Shown here: positions 10,424 to 18,225 of the stretch, piece by piece
Layout: each line of letters opens with the position of its first letter
Numbering within the stretch: the stretch's first letter is position 1
From: Corynebacterium sp. zg-331
GTDB taxonomy: Bacteria; Actinomycetota; Actinomycetes; Mycobacteriales; Mycobacteriaceae
Direction of reading: 5' to 3'
DNA length: 64,000 nucleotides
Assembly (NCBI RefSeq): GCF_014267345.1
Contig: NZ_JACMYD010000001.1
Location: 496,001-560,000, forward strand
Notes under the pieces: model-generated
Database searches by the model: none
Seen by the model: only the letters and a program-made list of their open reading frames with translations
Told to the model about the DNA's origin: nothing
Made by a program: the position numbers and the translations under genes

Positions 10424-11697
10424 GCGAGAAGAAGAAGTACCAGGCCCATAAGGCGCCCAAGGGCGTGCCCGATTACGTCCCTCCGGCCTCCGCGGGATTC
10501 GTGCGGGTGCGCGATACCTTCGTGCGGCAGGCCCGCACCGCGGGCTTCGAGCACATCGAGCTGCCGGTCTTTGAGGAGACGGAGCTCTTTGCCCGCGGCG
10601 TGGGCGAATCTACCGACGTGGTAACCAAGGAGATGTATACCTTCGAGGATCGCGGCGGGCGTTCGGTCAGCCTGCGCCCGGAGGGCACCGCCGGAGTGAT
10701 GCGCGCGGTGATCGAACACCACCTCGATCGCGGACAGCTACCGGCCAAGCTCTGCTACGCCGGACCCTTTTTCCGTTACGAGCGCCCGCAGGCGGGGCGC
10801 TACCGCCAGCTGCAGCAGGTGGGCGTGGAGGCGATCGGGGTGGACGATCCGGCGCTTGACGCCGAGATCATCGCCCTGGCGGATCGCAGTTACCGCGCCC
10901 TGGGGCTCAGCGGATTCCGCCTGGAGATCACTAGCCTGGGCGATCGCACCTGCCGCCCGCAGTACCGGGAAAGGCTGCAGGAGTTTCTCTTTGGCCTCCC
11001 GCTGGATGAGGAGACCCGCCGCCGCGCGGAGATCAACCCGCTGCGCGTGCTCGACGACAAGCGCCCCGAGGTGCGCGAGATGGTGGCGGAGGCGCCTTTG
11101 ATGCTCGATCACCTTTCTGCGGAAAGCCGCGAGCACTTTGAGCGGGTCGCCGGTCTGTTAGATGACATGGGGGTGCAGTACACCGTGAACCCGCACCTGG
11201 TGCGTGGCCTGGACTATTACACCAAGACTTGCTTTGAGTTCGTCCACGATGGCCTGGGGGCGCAGTCCGGTATTGGTGGTGGCGGGCGCTACGACGGCCT
11301 GCTGGCCCAACTGGGTGGCCAGGATCTCTCCGGCATCGGCTATGGGCTGGGGGTGGATCGCACCGTGTTGGCCCTGGAGGCCGAGGGGATCGACCTGTCC
11401 GCGCCGCGGGTGGAGGTCTACGGCGTGGCCCTGGGGGCCGAGGCTAAGCGGGTGATGGCTGCCTTGGTCAATGACCTGCGGGTGGCCGGGGTGCGTGCGG
11501 ACATGGCCTATGGCGATCGCGGGCTGAAGGGCGCGATGAAGGGGGCCGATCGCGCGGGGGCGCGGGTGGCATTGGTGCTGGGGGATCAGGAGCTTGAGGC
11601 GGGCACCGTGGCGGTGAAAGACCTTGCCGAGCACAGCCAGCGGGAGGTGGCGTTGGATTCTGTGGTGGGCCTCGTGGAGAATGAGGTGCGGGGATAG
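10420..11697 (+). CDS. hisS: Histidyl-tRNA synthetase
   Basis: Class II aminoacyl-tRNA synthetase charging tRNA-His. The 425-residue product has class II motif 2 [20 protein letters not shown] (about residues 113-132), the histidine-specific motifs [14 protein letters not shown] (about 262-275) and [15 protein letters not shown], motif 3 [12 protein letters not shown], and a C-terminal anticodon-binding domain. GTG start, translationally coupled to the upstream hydrolase through GTGA. A hairpin terminator follows the stop. Confidence 0.96.
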   Translation: MSEKKKYQAHKAPKGVPDYVPPASAGFVRVRDTFVRQARTAGFEHIELPVFEETELFARGVGESTDVVTKEMYTFEDRGGRSVSLRPEGTAGVMRAVIEHHLDRGQLPAKLCYAGPFFRYERPQAGRYRQLQQVGVEAIGVDDPALDAEIIALADRSYRALGLSGFRLEITSLGDRTCRPQYRERLQEFLFGLPLDEETRRRAEINPLRVLDDKRPEVREMVAEAPLMLDHLSAESREHFERVAGLLDDMGVQYTVNPHLVRGLDYYTKTCFEFVHDGLGAQSGIGGGGRYDGLLAQLGGQDLSGIGYGLGVDRTVLALEAEGIDLSAPRVEVYGVALGAEAKRVMAALVNDLRVAGVRADMAYGDRGLKGAMKGADRAGARVALVLGDQELEAGTVAVKDLAEHSQREVALDSVVGLVENEVRG

Positions 11698-11716
11698 GGG
11701 CCTGGATGAGGGGATG

Positions 11717-11744
11717 GGGAGGGTGCGGTACGCCGCGCCCTCCC
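11717..11744 (+). terminator. Probable terminator after hisS
   Basis: Twelve-pair stem GGGAGGGTGCGG / CCGCGCCCTCCC with one G-U pair and a TACG tetraloop, 20 bases after the hisS stop. The downstream T run is weak (TTCGCCTTATT), so termination is likely but not certain. Confidence 0.65.
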
Positions 11745-12019
11745 TTCGCCTTATTAGACGGACATAGAAATATACGCCCGGGGCGATGGGGAGGGTAAGG
11801 AAATGGGGGTAGCGTATCCAATGTATTGTGCATATGTGTTGATCTTGAAAATAAATGGGTGGAAGGCTTGCCTCGATGTTGGGGCGTGATTAGTGCCTCC
11901 TAAAATATGATCCAAGGCACATATTTTGGAGATGGCGATCATGAAGAAGTGCTCTGTTCAGGTGTGTGCGTGGTGGAAAACTCGGATGGATCCGTGGGGG
12001 TGCTCGACACATAAGGTAA

Positions 12020-12271
12020 TGTGACGAAACGTGTGAAGGCCCGTGGGCATACTATGCGCTGGGACAGGAGGTACCCACCTACTTTGAGGTAGGCCCGGAG
12101 ACTTGGAAACTGGTGCAGGTGGTGGATCCGGAGCGTACTACGGTGTTGCCGATTATGGCTGATCCGGACAAGTACAGCGCTACCAAGCCTGCTAGTGATA
12201 ATCCGGCTAAGGGTCCGGAGAATATGACCAAGAATCCGGTGGCCGGGGCAGCGTGCCTGGATGTCCGATGA
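12020..12271 (+). pseudogene. Coding fragment of unknown family, no start codon
   Basis: Open stretch of 83 codons between stops at 12,017 and 12,269. The translation has soluble-protein character in this frame (for example TYFEVGPETWKLVQVVDPE and VLPIMADPDKYSA) and a Pro/Lys/Asn-rich end. There is no plausible start. An upstream stretch in another frame (about 11,955-12,011, reading ENSDGSVGVLDT) and a downstream one (from about 12,260, reading SDDGRIATEHPAGMDLG) may be parts of the same ancestral gene separated by frameshifts. I do not recognise the family. Confidence 0.4.
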
Positions 12272-12343
12272 CGGCAGGATCGCCACCGAGCACCCCGCCG
12301 GAATGGATCTGGGCGCACGGACTGGACGGTAACGAATGAGTGA

Positions 12344-12655
12344 GGAACGAAGCGGGAATCCCTCTCTCGGGTTCAATGGGATGAAGGCGGTAGTCCCACG
12401 AACCTGAAGACGATCAATAATTCCGTGGTGGATCTGCCGCAGCGGGATCGTCAGGATTGGGTGAACCGGGCCGGAACGAACAAGGGCTCCAACACTGACA
12501 CTCATCCGTTTAGCAACGGAGACGGGGCTTTTTCCGATCCCACGATGGGGATCGGCCCTCTGGCTGGACGCGCAATAATACTGAGAGGCGGCAGGAGGCT
12601 GTTGTGGAAAGACGGGGGTGGCGTTTATTCTGATCATCTAGGTATTGTGGCATGA
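12344..12655 (+). pseudogene. Coding fragment of unknown family
   Basis: Open stretch of 103 codons after a TGA at 12,341, ending at TGA 12,653-12,655. The frame reads QWDEGGSPTNLKTINN then VVDLPQRDRQDWVNRAG and THPFSNGDGAFSDPT, hydrophilic and protein-like in its first two thirds. GTG 12,425 is the only usable start and has no clear ribosome binding site. The frame continues upstream of the TGA as TDWTVTNE, so the stop may be a nonsense mutation in an older gene. No function can be assigned. Confidence 0.4.
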
Positions 12656-12917
12656 TATAGGAATTTATTGCCCAAATCACTTATCCTTAAATTTTACTAA
12701 GTATAGTTCATCTGATTGTGGTGATATGATTAACTTAACAAGTTTCGTAATTCTAGTTCCGGTGGGTGAATATCGTTCATTTAGATATGTCAAATGAGGT
12801 ACCTTATGGTTGAGGGAAATATGCCAGTCAGAGGAATGGATGTAAACGGTCCAATGGATTGGACTCCTTTTACCGCATTTTGTTATAACATTTTCACCCC
12901 GTGCGTTTCGTGTATGA

Positions 12918-13338
12918 AAAATCTCCTTAATCTATGTAGGGTTATTCCGGTGCATTATCTTTATATTGGGTATGTTAGCGGTGTTTGTCTTCGTGCTATG
13001 GATGCTTTTCCTAACGCTGGATGGCGATATTGATACCTTGGATCTTGGTGAATACTTGAATGTGCTTGACTGCTCCCTGCAGAGTTGAAAATGTTGAGGT
13101 TGAGTTGGGGGATCGGTGGTTGATCTTCCGTATAGTGGACGCACAGAGACCTATAATTTTACTTTTCACAGCTGCTCCGCGCGGGGAGGAAGAGTGGTGT
13201 AAAGGGAATGCACGGTTTGAGCGGAAGAATGAACGCACCGGTCGAACCAAGAATGTTTATGCCTCGGCCTGGGCGACGTGCCCCAGTGACGGCGACCGCG
13301 ACCGGTGGATTTTAAGGCATACCCCTAGCACTCCGTAA
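12918..13338 (+). pseudogene. Possible small membrane protein gene split by a frameshift
   Basis: Two overlapping frames. The first (open 12,918-13,088, possible start ATG 12,972) encodes a strong transmembrane helix, LAVFVFVLWMLFLTL, followed by acidic DGDIDTLDLGEYLNVL. It stops at 13,086-13,088. The second, in the +1 frame, is open 13,060-13,338 and reads VENVEVELGDRWLIFRIVDA and then a basic and Trp-containing tail. A single frameshift around 13,060-13,085 would join them into one protein of roughly 130 residues with one N-terminal helix. The second frame runs 14 bases into the convergent sdaA. Family unknown. Confidence 0.4.
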
Positions 13339-14725
13339 AACTCACCGGCAGCCCCAGGGTCACGGCCAGGCCACCGGCGGCGGTCTCCTTGTACTTGGTG
13401 AGCATATCGCGTCCGGTCTCGGCCATGGTGCGCACCACCTCGTCGAGGCTCACCCGGTGGGTGCCGTTGCCGAGCCTGGCCAGGCGGGCGGCGTTGATAG
13501 ACTTCACGGCGCCGATGGCGTTGCGCTCGATGCAGGGGATCTGCACTAGGCCGCCCACGGGGTCGCAGGTAAGGCCCAGGTTGTGCTCCAGGCCGATCTC
13601 GGCGGCGCAGGTTACCTGCTCGGGTGTGCCGCCAAGCACGGCGCATAGTCCGGCGGCGGCCATTGCGGAGGCGGAGCCTACTTCGCCCTGGCAGCCTACC
13701 TCGGCGCCGGAAATAGAGGCGTTTTCTTTGATGATGGCCCCGATGGCTCCGGCGGTGAGTAGGAAGTCGCGGGCCTTGGAGGCGGTGAAGTCGTCGAGGA
13801 AGTCCCGCGCGTAGTGCATGACGGCGGGGATGATGCCCGCGGCCCCGTTGGTGGGGGCGGTGACCACGCGCCCCCCGGCGGCGTTTTCTTCGTTCACGGC
13901 CAGGGCGTAGAGGTTGGACCACTCCATCGCGCCAAAGCCGGCGGCGTTCTTTTCCCGCTCCTGAAGCAGGTGCTCGTAGACCTCAGGTGCGCGGCGTACC
14001 ACGGAGAGCCCGCCGGGGAGCACGCCGCGAGTGGAGATGCCCGCGGTGACGCATTGGCGCATGGTGCGCCACACCCGATCGAGGTGGTCCATGACCACCT
14101 CGATGTCCCCGTGTAACGCCTCCTCGTTGGCGGCCATGATCTGGGCCACGCTCTTTTCCCGTTCCTGGCACCGGGTGAGCAGCTCCTCGGCGGTGTGAAA
14201 GGGGTAGGGCACGGGGGCTTCGGTGGCCTGGGTTGCGGCCCCGGAGCCCAGGCCACCCTCGCTGTCGATCTGGGCGCGTAGCTGCGTACCGGTGAGGATG
14301 AAGCCGCCACCCACGGAATAGTAGTCCTGGGCAAGGAACGGTTGGCCCGAGACGTCCAGGGCGGTGAAGATCATGCCGTTGGGGTGGAGTTCCAGGGCGG
14401 TGGGGTTAAAGTCGATCTCGTAAGGGTAGGTACCGACGGGGCCGGTGGCGGTGCCTACCACGGCTACGGGTTCTCCGGGGGCAGGGGAGGCGTCGGCGGG
14501 CACGGTCACGGGGTCGTGTCCGGCCAGGCCCAGGATCACCGCGCGGTCGGTGCCGTGCCCGCGCCCGGTGGCCGCCAGCGATCCGCGTAGCTCCACGCGG
14601 ATGGTGGCGGGCTGGACGCAGCTGAGCTGCTCGATGAAGGCGCGGGCGGCGCGCATGGGGCCCACGGTGTGCGAGGAGGAGGGACCAATGCCGATGCTGA
14701 AGAGATCGATAACGCTAATGGTCAT
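13325..14725 (-). CDS. sdaA: L-serine ammonia-lyase (iron-sulfur L-serine dehydratase), single-chain
   Basis: Converts L-serine to pyruvate and ammonia using an oxygen-sensitive [4Fe-4S] cluster. The 466-residue product has the beta-domain signature [20 protein letters not shown] (about 11-30) and the alpha-domain sequences with cluster-type cysteines: [32 protein letters not shown] (about 385-404). Both domains are fused in one chain, as in E. coli SdaA. Its stop lies at the edge of the decayed island. It is on the minus strand, 48 bases downstream of the FMN reductase gene, so it may be expressed with that gene. Confidence 0.95.
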   Translation of the reverse strand: MTISVIDLFSIGIGPSSSHTVGPMRAARAFIEQLSCVQPATIRVELRGSLAATGRGHGTDRAVILGLAGHDPVTVPADASPAPGEPVAVVGTATGPVGTYPYEIDFNPTALELHPNGMIFTALDVSGQPFLAQDYYSVGGGFILTGTQLRAQIDSEGGLGSGAATQATEAPVPYPFHTAEELLTRCQEREKSVAQIMAANEEALHGDIEVVMDHLDRVWRTMRQCVTAGISTRGVLPGGLSVVRRAPEVYEHLLQEREKNAAGFGAMEWSNLYALAVNEENAAGGRVVTAPTNGAAGIIPAVMHYARDFLDDFTASKARDFLLTAGAIGAIIKENASISGAEVGCQGEVGSASAMAAAGLCAVLGGTPEQVTCAAEIGLEHNLGLTCDPVGGLVQIPCIERNAIGAVKSINAARLARLGNGTHRVSLDEVVRTMAETGRDMLTKYKETAAGGLAVTLGLPVSFTEC

Positions 14726-14773
14726 GGGGAACCCTTCCGATCAGGTCGCGGTCACGTGGAATCCCTCACGACG

Positions 14774-15406
14774 TTACATGGTCGTTTCCGCATCTGTGCT
14801 CTGGGCTCCGTCGTGCTGACGTAGCAGCCCCAGGAAGGACTCCTCCCGTGCGGGAGCGGTGGGCGTGGTCCCGGCGATAGCCCTCGCTAGTTCGTCGGCG
14901 GCCTTGTTGATGCGCGCACCGAGCTGCGTGCCCTGGTCGCTGCCGAAGTCCTCGGTGGCGGCGAAGATCGCGGTGGGCATGACGGTGGCGCGCAGGTAAC
15001 TCATCAGAGGGCGCAGCGCGTGGTCGAGGACGAGGGAGTGGCGGGCGGAACCCGCCGTGGCCGCGATCACGGTGGGGATGCCCACGATGGCCTGGGCGTC
15101 GATGGCATCGAAGAACATCTTGAAAAGCCCGGAATAGCTGGCTTTAAACACGGGGGTGACCAGGATGAGGCCGTCGGCGCCGGTGACCTGCTCGATGGCC
15201 CGGTTCAGGGCGGGGGTGAGCAACCCGCTGCTGGTCATGGCCCCGGCGAGGTCGGTGGCCAGCTCGCGTAGCTCGATGACGGTGATGTTGGCCTCATACC
15301 CGGATTGATTCAGGCGGGTGGCGGCGGCCTGGGCAATGAGCTCGGCTACCTGGCGGGTGGTCGAGGGGGTGGAGAGTCCGGCGGTGACGGCGACGAGGGT
15401 GTGCAT
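14774..15406 (-). CDS. NAD(P)H-dependent FMN reductase (CE1759-type, partner of luciferase-like monooxygenase)
   Basis: Flavodoxin-fold FMN reductase that would supply reduced FMN to the adjacent monooxygenase. The 210-residue product begins TLVAVTAGLSTPSTTRQVAE, the phosphate-binding loop of the fold, and contains LILVTPVFKASYSGLFKMFFD (about 80-100) and PTVIAATAGSARHSLVLDHAL (about 112-132), typical of the SsuE/MsuE-like family. It lies 35 bases downstream of the monooxygenase. From memory, the pair corresponds to the CE1759/CE1758 families defined from Corynebacterium efficiens. The physiological substrate is not known. Confidence 0.88.
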   Translation of the reverse strand: MHTLVAVTAGLSTPSTTRQVAELIAQAAATRLNQSGYEANITVIELRELATDLAGAMTSSGLLTPALNRAIEQVTGADGLILVTPVFKASYSGLFKMFFDAIDAQAIVGIPTVIAATAGSARHSLVLDHALRPLMSYLRATVMPTAIFAATEDFGSDQGTQLGARINKAADELARAIAGTTPTAPAREESFLGLLRQHDGAQSTDAETTM

Positions 15407-15441
15407 GGCGATGGTCCTCCTGTGTTTGTGGGGGATAGGCG

Positions 15442-16584
15442 TTAGTGTAGGGCAGCCTCGTGCTGCTGTTGCGCCATGCCTGGGCTGACGTGGAAGTGCG
15501 GGTGGGCGCGCTTGGTGTCCGCGAGCAGGCTTGCGTGAGTGGGCGGGTCGGAGGGAACGCGCTCGGGGCGGCGGGCCTCCATGCGGCGGCGCACCTCCGG
15601 AACCACGTCGCGGCCCAGGCGTTCGATCTGGTCGAGCACCACCTCCAGGGGTAGCCCGGCGTGGTCGATGAGGAAGAGCTGGCGCTGGTAGTCGCCCACC
15701 CAGTCGGCAAACTGCATGGTGCGCTCGATGACCTGCTCCGCGGTGCCCACCGTCAGCGGGGTCAGCTCGCTAAATTCCTCCAGGGAGGGGCCGTGCCCGT
15801 AGACAGGAGCGTTGTCAAAGTAGGGGCGGAATTGCTTCTTGGCCTCGGATTCCGTATCGGCAAGGAATACGTGCCCGCCCAGCCCCACGATGGCCTGGTC
15901 GGCGCGCCCGTGACCGAAGTCCTCGAAGCGGCGTCGGTAGGAGTGGACCATCGCAGCGGTGTGTTCCTTGTTCCAGAAGATGTTGTTGTGGAAGAAGCCG
16001 TCACCGTAGAAGGCCGCCTGCTCCGCGATCTGCGGGGAGCGGATGGAGCCGTGCCACACGAAGGGAGGGACGTCATCCAGCGGCCACGGGGTGGAGGTGT
16101 AGCCCTGGAGCGGGGTACGGAACTTTCCCTCCCAGTTCACCACGCGCTCGCGCCAGAGCTTGCGCAGCAGGTGGTAGTTCTCCACCGCCAGGGGGATGCC
16201 CTGGCGGATGTCCTTGCCAAACCACGGGTAGACGGGCCCGCTGTTGCCGCGCCCGAGCATGAGGTCGTTGCGCCCGCCGGAGAGGTGCTGGAGGAAGGAG
16301 TAGTCCTCGGCGATCTTCACGGGGTCGTTGGTGGTGATCAGGGTGGTGGAGGTGGAGAGTCGCAACCGGGTGGTCTTGGCGGCGATGTAGGCCAGGTGCG
16401 TGGTCGGTGAGGAAGGGACGAAGGGCGGGTTGTGGTGTTCGCCGGTGGCAAAGACGTCCAGGCCCACCTCCTCCGCCTTGAGCGCGATGGCGGTGATGGC
16501 CTCGATGCGCTCGGCCTCGGTGGGGATGGTGCCGGTGGTGGGGTCCTGGGTGACGTCTCCGACGCTCATAATTCCGAATTGCAT
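15442..16584 (-). CDS. FMN-dependent luciferase-like monooxygenase (CE1758-type)
   Basis: Two-component flavin monooxygenase of the bacterial luciferase (LLM) fold. The 380-residue product starts MQFGIMSVGDVTQDPTTG and shows LLM features: VGLDVFATGEHHNPPF (about 38-53), LRLSTSTTLITTNDPVKIAE (about 73-92), and GRNDLMLGRGNSGPVYPWFG. Reduced FMN would come from the reductase encoded next. Substrate unknown; relatives act on alkanes, sulfonates or aromatics. The TetR gene lies upstream in the same orientation, so it may control this operon, though a TetR divergent target is also available. Confidence 0.88.
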   Translation of the reverse strand: MQFGIMSVGDVTQDPTTGTIPTEAERIEAITAIALKAEEVGLDVFATGEHHNPPFVPSSPTTHLAYIAAKTTRLRLSTSTTLITTNDPVKIAEDYSFLQHLSGGRNDLMLGRGNSGPVYPWFGKDIRQGIPLAVENYHLLRKLWRERVVNWEGKFRTPLQGYTSTPWPLDDVPPFVWHGSIRSPQIAEQAAFYGDGFFHNNIFWNKEHTAAMVHSYRRRFEDFGHGRADQAIVGLGGHVFLADTESEAKKQFRPYFDNAPVYGHGPSLEEFSELTPLTVGTAEQVIERTMQFADWVGDYQRQLFLIDHAGLPLEVVLDQIERLGRDVVPEVRRRMEARRPERVPSDPPTHASLLADTKRAHPHFHVSPGMAQQQHEAALH

Positions 16585-16686
16585 GATGTCTCCTCAAGGG
16601 ATTCTGTGCCCCTCGGAGGGGCTGTGATCGTCTTTCTATGACATATCAACAATATCGGTGGCGAGTTATTCCACACCAATGCCTCG

Positions 16687-17298
16687 CTAGTGAGTCGCGA
16701 CTTCCCACGCGGCTTCGGCGGTCCGCTGGCCCAGCGTGCGCTGGTGGGCGAGGTAGGCTTCCACGAGTTGTTCGGTCACCCCGGGGTTGAGGCTGTGTAC
16801 GCCGGGCACGGGCGGGCGGGTCAGCACCGTGAGCTGGGTGACGAATTCGTGGACGGGCAGCGCGGGAGAAACCAGGCCGTGGCGGGCTGCGGCATTCAGG
16901 ATCGCCTGGGTGTGCTGGCGCACCAGGAGGCGGTGTCGTGCCCCCTCCGGGCTGAGATCCTCCAGGGAATCGGGGGTGAGCGCCGGGATCAGGGTGCCGG
17001 CACCGAGTTCCACGAGGGAGAACACGAAGCGCCGCCACGTGCACTCCGCGCGGGCGGGGTCGGCGGCGAAGCGGGCGAGGGCGTCGAGTTCCATCGACTC
17101 CACCACTTCCAGGAGGTACAGGGCGCAGGTCAGCATGAGTGCCTCGCGGTCGGGGAAGTTGCGGTAAACCGTGGCGATACCCACCCGGGCCCGTTCGGCC
17201 ACCCGTTCCATCGTGACCTCGGCGGGGTGGCTGGTGCGAAAGAGATGGCAGGCGGCGTCGATGATGCGTTGCCTGCGTTCGCGGGCGTCGGTACGCAC
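16687..17298 (-). CDS. TetR-family transcriptional regulator
   Basis: DNA-binding repressor with an N-terminal helix-turn-helix and a variable ligand domain. I start it at GTG 17,298 (203 aa) because AGGGAGG precedes at a usable distance and the HTH begins 7 residues in; the open frame upstream reads antisense to the ABC gene and is not coding. The HTH reads VTMERVAERARVGIATVYRN (about 28-47) followed by FPDREALM. It is divergent from the degenerate ABC ATPase/YhgE pair and upstream of the monooxygenase operon. Which is its target is an open question; the palindrome in the divergent region favours autoregulation and control of the pair. Confidence 0.88.
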   Translation of the reverse strand: MRTDARERRQRIIDAACHLFRTSHPAEVTMERVAERARVGIATVYRNFPDREALMLTCALYLLEVVESMELDALARFAADPARAECTWRRFVFSLVELGAGTLIPALTPDSLEDLSPEGARHRLLVRQHTQAILNAAARHGLVSPALPVHEFVTQLTVLTRPPVPGVHSLNPGVTEQLVEAYLAHQRTLGQRTAEAAWEVATH

Positions 17299-17369
17299 GG
17301 CGCGGGGAACCTCCCTATGGTTGGTCTCGGTGGGCGAGTGCGGCTTGACACCGCGGCCTTCATAAATGG

Positions 17370-17400
17370 AGTATAGGGCCCTGAAAAGTGATAGTCTATC
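17370..17400. promoter_or_regulatory. Candidate TetR operator and minus-strand -10 in the divergent region
   Basis: Between the TetR gene and the ABC-like gene lie a perfect short palindrome GATAG-T-CTATC (17,390-17,400), a second palindrome AGGGCCCT (17,375-17,382), and on the minus strand TATACT (17,375-17,370), a good -10 for the TetR gene. The first palindrome would overlap the -35 zone of that promoter, the arrangement expected for autoregulation. Longer arms GTGATAG (17,388) and TATCAC (17,424) also face each other. Inferred from pattern only. Confidence 0.4.
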
Positions 17401-17430
17401 CTCCACTTGACGTGAATTAGAGGTATCACC

Positions 17431-18225
17431 ATGAACGACGGGAAGGCAGCCCGGCACCGCTCCTCCTTTACGCTCGCCGCCAACGACGTGCGCGTGCAGG
17501 CGGATCAACCGGAGCCCGGGTGGAGCTTCGCCGTGGGGCCGGGGCTGACCCTGCTGCGCAACAGACGCGAGAACTACCACACGGCGCTGAGTCTGACGCT
17601 GGCGGGGCGGCGACGCCCCAGCGCCGGCTCCGTGACCCTCGACCACCGGGGAAAGACCGTGCAGCGCCACGCCGACTTGTTTCGCCTGGTGGCGCTGGCC
17701 GGGGCCGTGGAGGTCGATGCCCTCGATCGCATCGTGCCCGTGCGTGCGGTGCTGCGCGAGCAGATCGCCTGGGCCAGCCCGTGGTGGAGGCACGTGGGTA
17801 AAAACCTCCTCGATCACGACCTGGTGCGCCCCTGGCTTGAGCCCCTGGGCTTGGACATCGACCTCGACGCGAAGGTGGGAGAGATCAGCCCGCACGACCG
17901 CTTCCGCCTGCGCGTGCTGCTCGCGCTCGTGGCGCGCACGGATGCCGCGGTGCTCATCGTGGATGATATCGACCAGGTGCGTGATATGCGATTGCGCGAT
18001 GAGATCCTCACCGAGCTGCGCGAACTTTCCCTGAGCCTGCCGGTGATCGCCTCCACGGTTAACCCAGATAACACCGGCATCGCCACCCGGGTGATCGACC
18101 TGCGCACCCCCCATCGGGAGGGGGACGCGGACGAGTACGAGTCCGCAGGGGCCGCGGCACACCGGTGCCTCGAGCACACTCCGGCCCACCAGGACGAGAT
18201 TCCCACCCTCTCGGAGGAAAACTGA
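17431..18225 (+). CDS. Degenerate ABC transporter ATP-binding-like protein
   Basis: 264-residue protein with the layout of an ABC nucleotide-binding domain but broken motifs. Where Walker A (GxxGxGKST) should stand the protein reads GPGLTLLRNRRENYHTALSL, with no GK[ST]; the following RRRPSAGSVTLDHRGK matches the usual post-P-loop strand. The signature region reads ISPHDRFRLRVLLALVART rather than LSGGQ, while Walker B is recognisable as AVLIVDDIDQV with Asp-Asp in place of Asp-Glu. It probably binds ATP poorly or not at all. A SD AGAGG lies just upstream, and the stop overlaps the next gene as TGATG, so the two are coupled. Function unknown. Confidence 0.75.
   Translation: MNDGKAARHRSSFTLAANDVRVQADQPEPGWSFAVGPGLTLLRNRRENYHTALSLTLAGRRRPSAGSVTLDHRGKTVQRHADLFRLVALAGAVEVDALDRIVPVRAVLREQIAWASPWWRHVGKNLLDHDLVRPWLEPLGLDIDLDAKVGEISPHDRFRLRVLLALVARTDAAVLIVDDIDQVRDMRLRDEILTELRELSLSLPVIASTVNPDNTGIATRVIDLRTPHREGDADEYESAGAAAHRCLEHTPAHQDEIPTLSEEN

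Larger units (their letters stand above)
11750..13324. other. AT-richer gene-poor island with decayed coding fragments
   Basis: About 1.6 kb between hisS and sdaA without any intact recognisable gene. Base composition is visibly poorer in G and C than the flanks, especially 12,655-13,000, and codon use lacks the strong third-position G/C of neighbouring genes. It holds several mutually frameshifted open stretches (described separately) that read like protein but lack start codons or are interrupted. An inverted repeat CCGATCCC-ACGATG-GGGATCGG lies at 12,535-12,556. No insertion sequence ends, tRNA or integrase were seen. Best explained as an old horizontally acquired segment in decay. Confidence 0.7.

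Noticed and set aside
12535-12556. Inverted repeat in the island as a transcription terminator
   Set aside because: The T run lies before rather than after the stem on the plus strand, and the minus strand has an A run after it.
16687-18189. 500-codon minus-strand frame as one large protein
   Set aside because: Only the last 203 codons (from GTG 17,298) resemble a protein, a TetR regulator; the rest is antisense to the ABC-like gene.
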